The notes: generated by a model from the sequence alone, not told the origin. A stretch of DNA of 64,000 nucleotides from Eutypella sp. D-1 (GCA_023313575.1 JAJTTP010000005.1:1860001-1924000), one strand, 5' to 3'. Positions 47,041 to 59,627 are shown, counted from the stretch's first letter. A program made the numbers and translations.

Positions 47041-49672
47041 ATGTGTGTATCGATAATATTGCACTTCTTCGAATGTAGCACATGGGGGCCGAAAAGGGGA
47101 ACGATATTAATTATGTATTCTTTGGAACAGAGAGGACCAGCTTCGCTCGACGATCTTGGCAAATGGGATGGGCTATGGTACGTAAAGCGTTGGGGGCAGT
47201 TTTTCTAGACGGAGAGCAAACTCATACTTTTATGGTTGGGGGATGGTAGAGACCTGCTTGTTGTTTGCAAAGGGTTTTTCTTTTTTTCTTACACGTCCGG
47301 CTCTTTTCTCGGCGTCCCGTGCCCCGTACCCTCCTGACCTGAGGAGTAACCTCGCCATCCAGATAGACTGATATTCCCGCCCACCGTTCTCCACCTAGGC
47401 AATCGAAGGAACGAGACCTTGAGAGTTTTCCCGCTGTCTGGCCTGACTAGACCATATCCACTTTTATATCCCAATCTTGTCCTTCAGCCGCATTACCGCC
47501 AACTTGATTGCTTCCTGAGGCGCGAGTGAGGAGGCATGGATGGGGCGATCACGCATGTCGAAGGCCGGGGAGCCCAAGTCATGCTTCCGCCGCTGCAGAG
47601 TGGTGCTCCCCTGACGGGGTCCGGGGGGAGGGAAATCAAAAATCAAGAGAGAAAGTCGTAGATGTGTCGCTCTATTCAAATCATTTCATGTCCGGCCTAT
47701 GTCGGCTCAAGAAGGGAAATACAAGAACCGGGGATGGAGAATCTCATCGTTGTACTACCTACTACTGCCAAATCGGTCAGCCACTCTTTACGTTGTTTGC
47801 GAAAGCACCGGGTCCCCCCTGAGTATCTAGAAGAGCTGCAGAACATCTTACCTAGGTCGCGTGGTACCGCAAAAGCACGTGTAGTTGTTTAGAAGATAGG
47901 CAAGCTCTGTTCCTCGCCGGTCTAGATGAAAAGACACAGTCGGCTGTTGGACCTGCTTAGAGTCCACGGCTGGCCGTCGGTACTGATTTCGGTATTGAAT
48001 ATGGTATTAGGGCGCTCTATTTTGTACGGAGCAGATTTCCGCGCTGACTTAGGCGAGCCTCTGCGCACCAAGTGCAAGCAGAGATGTGCTGGTAATATGT
48101 AAAAGGACCCATAATGCGTGCCGGCGGAGGTACGACGCATATCAACGGGGTGTGCTCTCTGTGCGTAGCAATAGAAGGAAGAGCAGCAGGGATTGGTGTT
48201 TGCTGTTCAATCCTTGGCCTGTCTGGTAGTGGGATACGGCTCTCTTTAGACTAAGCGCATGTGAGACTTCAGCCGGACGGGCAGGCCCCGAGCTCTTGAT
48301 TCACGCAAGGATGCGGGGCGGTGTTTGGTATGCGACTAGATACCCAAGATCCAAGAACATGTGTGCATAGCGGCTTCTAGAAGCTCTACTTATCAAGGAT
48401 CACATGGAGTGGACGGGATCGGTCGGCGTTAGGTCTTAGTTTGCGTGTAACAACGCTGACCGGCTGGTCCTGGTTTTCCCCCTTTTTCGGTCAAACATTC
48501 CGCTTACCGACGGCCCATCGCACAGTCCGTATCAATGAACAAGACCAGGATACCTAGACATCCTCCTGGAACGATTGTCATGAAAGAACTTCGATTTCAA
48601 ACCAAGTATAATGACCTGATATTTACCACAACTACTTCTCTACGACATCTTCACAGCCACGCACTCTTGGTAGTCAAGTGGCTATGGGTCTCATGTCATC
48701 AGCCTCGATAGGTAGATCATACAGGCTTAGGTATTCTGGTAATGTGTCACTATGGTACTACATGTGAGTGGCTGTACCCTTCGGCGGTGCATCACTGGAT
48801 CTCAACGACAGAGTATTATCCCCAGCCACTAACTTCGCGCGTTGTCATGACAGCCATAGTCCAAGCATGTTCAGCCCCGATGACCTCCTCACTCCATCTA
48901 GTTCGTCCATATCATCTACAAATACGGTACATTCTAGTTTTCCAGGTGAAAGATGAGGGATGATGGGAGTCCTGAAAGAGCTCGGCTCGCTCCTGGGAAT
49001 TTTGTGATTGAGGGATAGACAAGGCTTACTACTATCCACATGCCACGGGCATACAATTACAAGACCGCTAGAAGCGAAGCCACCATCGCAGAGCCTGAAA
49101 AATACGACTTGTTTGGGAGTTCGCTCTACTGGCTATCGCCGTCGTCTGGTGCTTGTTCGGGTACAGTATCCAGCAGCTCGCTTATGAAGCACTCGCCGTG
49201 AGAGACAAAACACGGAAGCAGGAGCCAACTCCACGAACCAAAGGCCATTACCCTCCGCCTAACGGGCTCACCGAAAGTACATGTGGTCTATTGTATGACT
49301 GTGACTATGGTGAGATGCGGCAATTGCACTGCCGGCGTATTCACGTAGGACACTGCCCATCATAGTGGCACCCTACTTCCTCGTTGTAATAAGAGCCTGA
49401 TTAACAGAGGCCTCTAGGAGTATTTATCTCTCTTGCTCTCTCTCTATCTCCTCGTCTTTATCCCCTCTCTAATTCCTGGCCTTCCGACCAGATGACCGCT
49501 GATTGAGAAAAGGCTCAATATTGAGAAAAAGTTCAAAATCGCCAGCCGGTCTTGTCTGCCCCCCCCCCCCCTCACCCCGCCCGCGCCGCCTTTCCCCCGA
49601 GAATATAAAGAGGATAGGAGAGTCTCTGAAGTCTCTGGGAAGGGAAACGATAGTTTGAGAGATTCCGATGGA
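47041..49672. other. Gene-free interval
   Basis: About 2.6 kb between the MFS gene start and the STAND-type gene, so it holds both promoters. At 49105-49365 (plus) there is a frame encoding a hydrophobic stretch (FALLAIAVVWCLFG) followed by a Cys-rich tail, but it has no ATG and is preceded by a stop, so I do not call it. A C13 tract lies at 49559-49571 just before the next gene. Confidence 0.45.
49559..49571. repeat. C13 homopolymer
   Basis: Run of 13 C about 100 bases upstream of the STAND-type gene's ATG. Confidence 0.95.
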
Positions 49673-52062
49673 ATGGAAGGAGGCTTGGGCATCGTAGGTT
49701 CCATAACGGGCATTGTCGCCTTTGGTCTCAAATCCGCCACGAAAATACAGGCGTACATCGACACAGTGAACGACGCCGATAAAAGCCTACAGAACTTAGT
49801 GGTCGATGTGAAGTCAACAGCCTCGACGCTTGAGCAGCTTGGCGCATTAATTGAACAGGACTCGGGGGTCAGGGTCACCCCTGGAGCGGCTAGTGACAAC
49901 AATAATAAAGAAGATGCAAATACCATCCGCGTCGCGAACGACGAAGGGGTGCAGCATGCGATCAGATTGGCATCCCAGTGTAAGCGAGGATACACGGCAA
50001 TCCTCAGCCTCATCGCGAAGGATGTCGGCGTCTCACAGGACGAAAATGGAGAAGTGTGTTTGGATAACCTGGATCCACATACCATGAAGATCCCGACACA
50101 CAGGAAACTGAAGTTGCCCTTCAGAGAAGCGCGGGTCACGAAGCTTCGTGAGGACTTCGCGGGTTTCAAAATTAACCTATTGCTGCACCTTTGCGTGTTT
50201 CAGCTGGCCACGTTGAGGATAAGGTCAGTATGAGATAAACGAAGTCCTTCATTTCTCTCTGCTAAGGGTGGACATACTTTAGAAGTCTGCGAAATTCACC
50301 AGAGGTTCAAGACAACCAGCGAGCCAAAGAAGACGAATTGAAAGAAGTGAAAGCCGAGCTGGCCAAATACGTCGAGCGGTTTCACCAGTCAACCACTGAG
50401 GAGCCGCAAAGTAGCAGCCCCCCAGGTCCGAAACGTCGGCGAAGAGGTTCGACAAGCTCAACTAGAGCAAGTATACGGGAGAAAAGCCCCGTGATATCAA
50501 GCGGTACCGACGCCTCGCAGAGGGATTCGGCTGTCGGTCTTGAAGTAGAAGTTCAGCCACCACCGTGAGATATACCAGCTTATCGTCATCAGCGAAACCT
50601 AGCTAAGCGTCATGCAGTGATATGAGCATCTACGAGAAGAAACCACCCACCGATTCGGGGAAGGGCAAAGAAATTGACAACTCTAGCCCGGTTCGACCAG
50701 ATCTAGCCCAACGGGAGAAAGCCACGGCTGCACAGGCTCTGATTAGTTTCAAGACACTGGAACCAGTACCTCCAGGGACTGAAACTGGCTTGGTACCCGA
50801 GACCAGCCTGCTAGAACCAGAACATTTCGAGGATGAACAGCCACCTGGACCGGACACCGGTACGGGACTACCTGAGGCAACGAAGCGCAGTCCGCAATTA
50901 TGGCTGAAATCAGCCTTGCATTCACCGATAATAAGAAAGCGGAAGAGCCCTATTGGTCGTGACTCGGAAGTGGACGACTTGGAAGCGTATGCAATCGAAG
51001 ACGGTCGCCAAAGCCATTGGAGACAGTTACCATTCAGTCATCAGGAAATAACAAGAGCCCTTAGCGACGCCAAGAAGTCAAGCAAAGCAAGCTTATGGGA
51101 CCAATACTTGTCACTCGATGTAAACACGCGACATATGATAGACGATCTTATAGGAAACCCAAGCCGATCCCCGTCACGAACACTTCTCGCATTAAACATG
51201 CGCTCTTCCGGGACTTCTACCCCAAGCCTCATCGCATTCTTTGCCCGTGGTTCCCCAGTTGACCCAGTTCGGATCAAATATGCAGATCAGCAGTTGAATG
51301 CTCCTTACGAGTCTTGTTTAACCTGGGCTGTAAGTGCTTTTGAAAGCCCTGCGGACCTTATACACTAAGCTAATATTGTGTTGATAGGAAATGAAGCTAC
51401 ACATCCAGCAAGCATTTGGCACAACAGAAGACTTCTGTTCTGCAATACGACAGAACCAATATCAACTGATCGGCTCGGATAGAAGTTCAATATTGCCCTC
51501 AAATTGGATGTCCCATGTTAAGCCCGGAATCGTTGTTTACTTAGAACTGACAAGAAAGTCCGTTATAGAAAAGGAGCGACCAACAAGAGCAGCATCAATG
51601 GCGCCTCTAACCGCAACGTTTAATCGTCGTAACCCCTTTTTAAAGCCAGGGCGCCACGATCCTAGTCTTAGTGGCCTGCGCTCAGGCTATCGCACCCCCA
51701 GATACTCTAGCGTTCCCTCCCTTTCGCAGCTGGGAGGCGCCCATCGACGAAGCCGTGATGTTGACCTTGAACCGCAGAGTCGTCGAAATGATTCCGTGGA
51801 GGCTGAGGCCAGCATTATCGACGTCGAGGCAGCAGAGAGCATCGCAAATCTCAGCATAGACGACCTTCTCAGGAAATGGACGAACGTCGCGGAGGTGCCG
51901 CCGAGTCACGACGGCGGCGACGACGACGGTGAGGACGACGGTGAGGACGACGGCGAGGACGACGGCGAGGACGATGACTACAACGATGGCGATGGCAACG
52001 ACAGCAACAGCGACGACGACGACGACGATACAGCCGGCCTAATTACTGTAGTATCCAACTAA
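49673..52062 (+). CDS. STAND-type N-terminal domain plus ubiquitin-like-domain protein
   Basis: Four exons, 49673-50223, 50283-50564, 50618-51329 and 51388-52062, encode 739 residues. Phases agree at all joins. The N-terminus MEGGLGIVGSITGIVAFGLK and following helices (about 1-130) match the fungal N-terminal domain found on STAND/NLR-like proteins (PigL_N type). A basic, Ser-rich linker with KRRRRGSTSS follows. Residues about 493-570 (DPVRIKYADQQLNAPYESCL through YQLIGSDRSSILPSNW and VVYLELTRK) look like the fungal ubiquitin-like fold often joined to such domains, with the usual intron after its central TW. The tail is a run of DDGEDDGE repeats made by a GACGGTGAG-type trinucleotide expansion. 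There is no NACHT or repeat domain. The family is linked by analogy to non-self recognition or signalling; its function is unproven. Confidence 0.82.
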
Positions 52063-53737
52063 GGGGTATCAAACATTACATAGAGGCCATAATTCCTACA
52101 TCTCATAATATAGAGTATCTTCCGTATCATAAAAAGATCCAGTGACATTTCATGGTGTTGGCACGAATAAAGCGGGTTGACTTGGATATCTGCTTTGCTC
52201 ACTGTAATATCTGTTTCAGTAGGGTTTCCACGGAAGAAACAATAGTTAGCAGATTCTCCAATAGACCTGTGGTGAGAGCCCGTGCTCCTTAACCCCTAAC
52301 CCCCTGATCCGATGTATATAGGGGCTAGTGTGGATAACCCCTTAGAGCAATGATGAGCAAAGTTCAAATCAAGGGAAGACCTGCACAACCAGGCTACATC
52401 TGGCCTGACACGTTCAAGTACCCTCGCTTTCCCGGCCTCTTCTTCTGGAGGGTTAACCGGCGCCGTAGCTGCGTAAGCACAGACAGGAGCACAGGTGCGC
52501 GCACATACATGCCAGACGTCGATAATATAGAGGCTACCATCAGTACGAGCCATTCATGACGTCGATGCCTGCATATATAGTACACTCGGTCGATCCGGCT
52601 ACCGGGAGTTTTGCATGTTCTCAGATTCTCATTTTACATTATATATATATATACAATAATACAAAGCCGGTATTATAACAATACATACGGCGTAGCCTGG
52701 ATAGCTACATGGCGGTCGGGGCAGGAAGACCGTGGCCGTGTTCGTGGGGAGTGGAGTTTGGAGTTTGGAGCTTGGAGCCCTGGGAGCTTCGGGAGCTTTG
52801 GGTGGTGATACAAAATAATAATACAGCAGGAAAGGAAAAAGGGGGGCCTCTTTTACAGCGCAGATAGACAGACCGGACAGAGTGGACAAGCAGCAGCAGC
52901 GAACATGGGGAAGGGCTAATTAGGAGGAAACGCTTAGTCGATGGCGATAACAAGGCTGCTTGATGGGTGGGCTTGATGAGGTTGATGATGGTCGTTGTGG
53001 CTTTTTTTGTTTTTATGTACAGAGTCGTAGGTAGTAGTTTCAGAGTTCATGTCAAGGTTAGGTTAGGTACGGTACACAATTTTGGAGAAAAAAGTTTCCT
53101 TTTTTCCCTCCGTCGTGCCATACCGTGCCGTGCCGTTCCGCGCCTTACCATATGGTGTGTTTGTGCTTGTTTTGTGCCCGTCTGGAGCTTCGTCTGTTCG
53201 TTCGTTCGTTCGGTCATTGCGTCTCGTTCGTCACTTCTCGTTTCACCCGGTCCGAACCGTTGCGCGTCCTCCGCCACCATTCCCCCTTAACATCCCTTTC
53301 CTTTTCATGTCTCTTAAACCATTCACTCGCTTCCATACGAGTGGCTTCAGCAGCAGTCGAAAAATAAAATAAATCCAATCGCAGGCCACCAATCGTTCGT
53401 TCCGGCAACTAGTCCGTTAGCAGTCGCGTACTGGGCAGTCGTCTAGTCCGAAACCTGTAGATCATCAAAATCACTCCCAGTATCCATTGAAACATAATGT
53501 TTCAGGTACCGTGTGAACTCCCTCACGAATAGTAGGAGTAATATAGACTTTTCCCCACTGTTCCCCCCTCATCTACCACTACTCTTTAGTCGTTCGTTCC
53601 GTCAACCCATCTGCCATATTTGACAGATCACACCGCACCTTACACTCAACAGACAGTCCCACCTCCGCAAACATTCCTTTTGGCGTCGTGATGAGATATC
53701 ATGGATGGGGATGGAAAGCGGGATGGACACCTAGCAT
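52063..53737. other. Convergent 3' spacer
   Basis: 1.7 kb between the stop codons of two convergent genes. No coding frame is supported. It contains a TA run near 52641-52650, a GGAGTTT-type 7-base repeat near 52750-52800 and a TTCG repeat near 53198-53212. Confidence 0.5.
52750..52800. repeat. Imperfect 7-base GGAGTTT repeat
   Basis: Six or so tandem copies of GGAGTTT with variants GGAGCTT and GGAGCTTC, downstream of the STAND-type gene. Confidence 0.7.
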
Positions 53738-55862
53738 TTAGCGCGCTCCAGGAAATGCCCCGGCGCCCATACCCTGCAGCTTCGCCGCAAGTTGCGGGTA
53801 CTTCTCCTGCACCTGTACTTGCGTTCGCGTCGCCTCTGCATAGGAAAGGGCGTTGACGATCTCTCCGGGGGTCCTGGCCAGCTCAGCTGCTCGCTCGAAG
53901 TACGTGAGCGCCTCGGTGACCTTGCCCTGCTGGAGCAGGAGCTGGGCCATCGTGGCAACAGCGATGTCGCACTCGGGGTCGACTAGAACAAATTAGATAC
54001 CACACTTGCTAGTTGCATAACATAGGTTCACTCACTGATCAGAGCGGCATCGCACAGCTTCTCTGCCTCGGAAAATTCGCTTCTCTGCTGGAACAGGGCC
54101 AGGGCCTTGTTGATCAGGGGTAGGACGTTCATCGCCGTTGGCTTGGTCTGCTTCTCCATCTCCATGGCCGTATCGAACTTCTGGATGGCCTCGTCAAACT
54201 TGTTCTGGTCGAGGAGGAGCTCGCCATAGTAGTTGTATACGTCCGGCACCGTGTCGAAGTTCTTAATGCATCGGCGGAAGGTCGCCATCGATGACGCTAT
54301 CGAGCCCATCTTGTACTGCGTTACGCCAAGCTGAATATGAGAGAAAATGAAAGTGCTGTCGAGGTCGATTGACTTCTGGTAGTCCTTGGCCGCGTCTTGG
54401 TATTCGCCGTGGATGAAATGTAGCTGGGCGCGGTGGTAGTAGATATCTGGATCCCGGTCATTCTGCTGGATCGCCTTCTCCAAGTCCTCGGCAGCCTTCT
54501 CCCGAGCGCCTAGAACATAGTTAGATATCAACACTGGTTGCGCTGGGTATGTGTGTGGAGAAAAGGGGAGGGGGGGATGCGGGTTTAATAAACAACTTAC
54601 CCATTTCTAGGTGCATACTCGCTCGCTTCACGTAGCTCTGCGTCATGGAAGGGTCGAGCTCAATACTCTTGTCCATATCAAGAAGCGCTTGCTCTTGCGA
54701 GCCCTTCAGGCACCTAAAGGTACCACGTAGGTTGTAGGCGAGGGCCTCGTACTCGTCCAGGTCTCCCAGCTCTAGGGCCTTTTCGAAAGCAGTTGCGGCC
54801 TCCTCGTAGCCCTCATGCGTCTTCTTCTCCATCTCCTGGAGACCAAGTTGCAGTTGACCCTTCCCACTATCTATCGGGAGCTCATCGTCGTCTTCCAGAC
54901 CTTCTGGTCGGGGCTTAACACGGAAGCTCTGGATGTAATTAGAGACGAAAGTGGGGCTCGGCAGCTTGTTGGGGTCCTTGGACTTCAGGATGGCTTCGGC
55001 TTTTTGTTCCGCGACCTTCTTCAGTAACCTCTCGACAGCGGTAGCGCTATTCTCGTTCTTGAACTCGTCGATGATGCAGCTGGCAGTGAAGTCGAGGAGC
55101 GCCTCGCTGAATTGCTCCAGGTGCTCATAGGCATTAGCTCTTCGGTTCAGGGCCTTAACGTAGAGAGGATCAAGGGTGATAGCGGCAGTGGTGTCCTCGA
55201 CGACCTTCTCCCAGGAGCTGAGCGCATTGTAGCAAGCGGCCCTATTTGAGAAAAAAATGGGGTCGGGTTTGCAAAGGATGGCCTTGGAATAGAGGTCGAT
55301 GGCGCGGGGGTAGTCCTTGCCGACGTAGGCCTTGTTTCCGGAATTCTTCAGCTTAAGGGCATAGTCCTTGCGCTCGGATTCGGAAAAAGTGGTGACGGTC
55401 TCCTCGGTGATTTCGGGAAGTTCGTCGACACTGTCTACAGTGGCAGATCTCTGCTTAGAGTCTGGTGATGCGGAGGGCTTCTCGGACTCCGCCTGCTTTT
55501 CGGCCTCTTTCCGCTTTCTCCTCTCCTTCTTGCTGAGTTTCGGCTGTGCGGACGTCTTATTTTTCTAAAAAGCAAAGCATCCATCATTAGCTTCTAAAAA
55601 CAATATTTATAAAATTTCTCCTAGAGGCGGCAAAAATGGGGCAAAAATAGGGCAAAATTTGGAAACTTACAGAATCGGCATTCAGATAGTATAATATGCC
55701 AGCTCCCGTGACAATAACACCAACGCCAGCAATAGTATATACGACTGTCCGGTTCTCAGAAGCCCAATTGGTAAGCCGATCCCAAACGGAGGGGTTCTCT
55801 ACAGGTACGGCGACAGTGGCACGCGGAGGTACTCTTGGCGGAGCTGCGGAGGCGCCAGACAT
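53738..55862 (-). CDS. TOM70: Mitochondrial outer-membrane import receptor Tom70
   Basis: Four exons on the minus strand, 55862-55671, 55564-54601, 54509-54036 and 53982-53738, encode 624 residues, close to yeast Tom70 (617). Tom70 is anchored in the outer membrane by its N-terminus and receives carrier precursors with Hsp70/Hsp90. Residues 40-60 ([20 protein letters not shown]) are the single membrane anchor. A Lys/Glu-rich linker ([16 protein letters not shown]) follows. The TPR array begins at [20 protein letters not shown] (clamp domain) with [18 protein letters not shown], and continues with [68 protein letters not shown] and the last repeat [18 protein letters not shown]. It ends at AFPGAR. 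The start is the ATG at 55862; an upstream in-frame TTG at 55868 is not used. Confidence 0.96.
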
Positions 55863-57132
55863 GTTCAAACAGGATATTTTGGTATATCTAAGTAGTTAGA
55901 TTTTTTTAATTTTTTGGGGTTTCCTGAATTCAACCTGGACAAGGGATAGGAAGGAGGGGGAGGGGCCAGAAACCAGCAGGACGAGATGGTGGTAGGTAGA
56001 AGAAGGTCGACGACAACAACTAAGTTGACGCGATGGATAGAAAAGTTAGGAAGTAGTGGTGGTGGTGGTGGTGGTAATTGTAGATAGAAGTGGAGGAGGT
56101 GGATGTTGTTGTAGGAGGATAGGATACTTCGGTTTGCCCTGCTTGGCTTCAAAAGATCCAAGATTGCCTAGATGGTTTATGGGTAATGGGAAAGAGTGAT
56201 GTAGTAGTGGTAAGTAAGTAATGGTAAGTCCACGGGTAATGCAGGTGGTGGTTAATAGTAGTTTCTGGTGATAATGGTTGTGGTTGTATTTTTTGCGGAT
56301 TTTTTTCTTCCCTTTGGGCGGTAATAACGTATGCTAAGGTACCTACTTAGGTACATAGGCTGGGTAGGTACAACCAAAAAGGTATCGGCGATGATGGCAC
56401 AACGATCAAAAAAAGCTGCACGCGAAAAAATTAAGTTTAATTATCACTACCCAGGTGGACCTGCAAGATCCGCCTTGGCCCGATAAATCCACATCTGGCT
56501 TAATAAATCTGGGCAGGCAGGCAGGTGCCACAAAGTCCACCACAGTCAACAGTCCAGCCTGGATGGAAGGTTCTCCTCAAATCCCCAATCACATTGCAAA
56601 GAGCACAAAACACTACACCATATTACGTATGTAGACTGGGCAGCTTTGAGCCCCACCACACATAGCCCTTGCCAACTCATATGTAGGTAAGTTATCTCGG
56701 GCTGGCTTGTCGTAAGTCGTAACTCTTATCTACCTGGACATCATGCATGTCGCCATCACCATTAGCCGCATATGCATAGTCTGTGGCATAGTATCCCATA
56801 CCTTGGTCGAATATTGACCTCGGGTCTCCTAGCCAACGAGAATTAATGCGCAAAAATTCAGCCAGACAAAGTAAACTGGCTTCGGGGGAGCAGGTGCAGG
56901 TACTACTACGACTGATCAAGACAGATGAGTTAAAAATGTTCGTACCCTGGCAATCCGGGTTACCTACATATACTCGATAAATACTCGTTTACGGTATCCA
57001 TGGACCCGTCTCAATTCATGTATACGTTATAGCGCACGTCATGCCAACCTGTAAGACCCAGTTTCCGTCATTGCCTGCAGCAATTCTGTGAGGCCCCCTT
57101 TCATAGTTACTTGAAAGCGTACCGCCATTGTC
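55863..57132. other. Divergent promoter region of TOM70 and the lyase gene
   Basis: 1.3 kb with two divergent promoters. It contains a GTG trinucleotide repeat near 56057-56074 and a GGTACCTACTTAGGTAC cluster at 56339-56354. Frames 55865-56161 and 56692-56919 are not supported. Confidence 0.45.
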
Positions 57133-58078
57133 ATGGAAGAAAGGGACTTCAAGCTCTTTACCTCCCTCCGCTACGACCCCGCGCTCCTGGCGGTCCCGGA
57201 CGTGGGCCCCGCCACCGCCGCTGCCGGGTGGAACCGGGCGAAACCCTCTCCCTTCTACATGCTGGACCTGCACCGGGACCGCATGCTGCGCGCGGCGCGG
57301 CACTTCGGGTGGGTCGCGGCAGCCGACGCCCTGGCCGGCGAGGCGGGGCTAGCGACGCTCGAGGCGTACCTCTTGGAGGCCGTGGCTGGGTGCCCGGGCG
57401 GAAACGCGTACCGGGTCAAGGTGGAGATCGGTCGGGACGGCGCGTTCAGCCACCAGAAGAGCCCCGTCCCGGACACGTCTCTCGGAAGCCTGTTCCCAGC
57501 ATACCTCCCGCCGCCACTGGGCGAAGGCGAAGCAGAGGACAGGGTGGGAAGCAAGGAAGGGCTCGTACCCTCCAAGATCCCGGAGTACGAGATCCTCGTC
57601 GACACGGAGCGCACACCGGGATCGGAGTTCACTCACCACAAGACCACGCGGCGGGCAGTGTATGACGGGGCGCGGGCGCGGGCGCGCCCGGCGCCGCTCG
57701 CGCCAGCAGATCGGAAGGAGGTCCTGCTCGTCAACGAGGACGGCCTGATCATGGAGGGCAGCATCTCGACGTGCTATTTCTGGCGCGGCGGGCGCTGGGT
57801 TACGCCCGTCGTCGTTGGGCCGTCTAGTTTGGCTGAAGCTACGACGGTGGGAAGCGGTGGAAACGCTGGAACAACCAGGCAGTGGGCTTTAGAGAGGTAC
57901 GTATATATTCAATCTAGTCGAGAACGGACTTCAAAGCAAATGGTGGCTGACATGTTGAGATAGGAACCTCGTAACTGAGCAGAACCTCGCGGCCAGTTCA
58001 TTGATCGATGGCGAGGAATGCTGGGTTAGCAATGGGGTCCGGGGATTCGTGTATGGGAGAGTGAAGCTAAACACGTAA
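57133..58078 (+). CDS. Class IV aminotransferase-like, probable 4-amino-4-deoxychorismate lyase
   Basis: Two exons, 57133-57896 and 57964-58078, encode 292 residues, with donor GTACGT and acceptor GATAG. The fold type IV PLP pattern is seen as the N-terminal FKLFTSLRYDP, DLHRDRMLRAARHFGW, the cofactor lysine in FTHHKTTRRAVYD (about K170, near the E. coli PabC lysine), NEDGLIMEGSISTCYF (cofactor-binding EGS-N/S) and the C-terminal WVSNGVRGFVYGRV. This matches fungal Abz2, which splits aminodeoxychorismate into p-aminobenzoate and pyruvate for folate synthesis. Branched-chain or D-amino-acid aminotransferases share this fold. The short length and KTTRR context favour Abz2. The very GC-rich first exon (57230-57700) creates overlapping shadow frames. 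The ATG at 57133 is the first suitable start. Confidence 0.85.
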
Positions 58079-59627
58079 CGATTCAGTCTACGCCATGGCG
58101 GCGCTATCATACTATCGAATCTTCCAGATATACCATATAAAAAAGTGTACTCGTGGTATGTAAAATCATTGGGGATTAATAACAAAGCTGCTCGGCCTAG
58201 CAGACTGTCAAATATTTGCCAACCCTCCCGGGAAACCCTTCGGTCCACGGCGAGGTCCAAGGTGTAGTCTCTTCGGATGGCGCGGGGCTCACATCATTAT
58301 CGTCATTATCTCCATCCTTATACTCGTTCACGTACCGATCTCATTTCATTCCCCTCGCGCTCAGGGATTTCGGGGAGACGCTGCACCCGGCTCGGGTAAA
58401 AGCCCACGCCTTGAGATATACCCAGTAAGATATTTTGGGGTTCGACTCCCACAACAAAACTAGATCGTCTTCGAAGCCTTAGCTACATCAGAAGCAGCTA
58501 TCCCCCGCCATGTACACATGCAACCCTTCCTACACTGCGGGCATGCACTATGCTCCATAATATACGGCGCACATACCGGCCTTTGCCAGCGCGCTCAAGT
58601 TGGCTTTGGCCGTCTATAGATACAGGTGGACTCTCCTCACGCAAGTATCCGTGACGTGACGATCTGGCTCGGGTTGTAACAGAGGCGGAAGATAAGTCAT
58701 CATGTCAATATAGCGAGCCTACCTTTACCCCACATGTTGACGCCATAGCTGAATCAAACAGGCCCAAAGATGTGATCGGGCCAAAATGGATTGAAAGAAT
58801 TTCCTTTGATGAAGTTTTAACAAGTAGCTTGGGTTTCCTGGCAGGAATCTCGTTTGCATCCTTGCTCGTTTGTTCTTGTGGGCGGACGTATACATGCTGT
58901 CCCGTTTGTTTACGGCAACACGGCAGCAAATCATCAACCAGGTAGGTCATTTGATACTTAGTCAGTTTAGTGCCCCTTCCTAAGCTTTTATGAAGCTGCA
59001 ATCTTCACATCACCACCGGGGATCACGACTCTTTACAGGGTTAGGATTTCGGCGATAAGGAGAGCAAGTTCATATGTCAAAATACGTTTAATCTATCGTC
59101 TCAGGCTACGTTGTTGGATCACTGGAATAATATTTTATCTTCCTAGAGGACCTAGGCAGGAAAATACATACCTAGGTACCTACCTGATAAGTACGAGTGT
59201 TATACAAGAGCCCTAAAATGATGCAAGTTATAAATGGTTGCTGTCCTCCTACCTTACGGTACTTATGTATACCAAGTATGTTAGACAAGCCTCCATACGC
59301 AACTTCCCAAGCTCTCCCTTAGACTACTACTTGGTAGGTGGTACCTCGTAAGGAAGTAGCTACTAAAAGCTTGTATATGATGTTTGTAGCTTTCTTCCGC
59401 GGCTCCTTCCGTCTCGTATCATCCCCTCGATACAGCCAAATATGATTCAAACCCCCCCAATGACTCTGTTCATCTCTTCCTCGCTCTATTTGTTTATCAT
59501 CCTCATATCTTCTCACTATCAACTTACTTATTGGCTCCCCAAATCATTTGTTGTGTCATATATTCACCACCCACTCAACACCGTATCTCAATACCAAATC
59601 ATTACCTAGCTAATAGCGGACTCCATC
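58079..59627. other. Gene-free interval
   Basis: 1.5 kb between the lyase and protease genes. Nothing coding is supported. A perfect tRNA B-box-like GGTTCGACTCC occurs at 58439-58449, but no tRNA folds around it. A TACCTAGGTACCTACC cluster lies near 59168-59184. The last 250 bases are the CA-rich leader of the aspartic protease. Confidence 0.45.

Noticed and set aside
49105..49365. Hydrophobic segment plus Cys-rich tail upstream of the STAND-type gene
   Set aside because: There is no ATG in frame, a stop codon directly precedes it, and no splice acceptor gives a usable entry.
49444..50169. 241-codon minus-strand frame opposite the STAND-type gene
   Set aside because: It is the antisense shadow of exon 1, whose sense translation matches a known domain.
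58370..58460. Possible tRNA gene: B-box-like GGTTCGACTCC at 58439 with a D-arm-like GGCT...AGCC upstream
   Set aside because: The acceptor arms do not pair, the anticodon stem does not form and the T stem has only three pairs, so no tRNA cloverleaf is possible.
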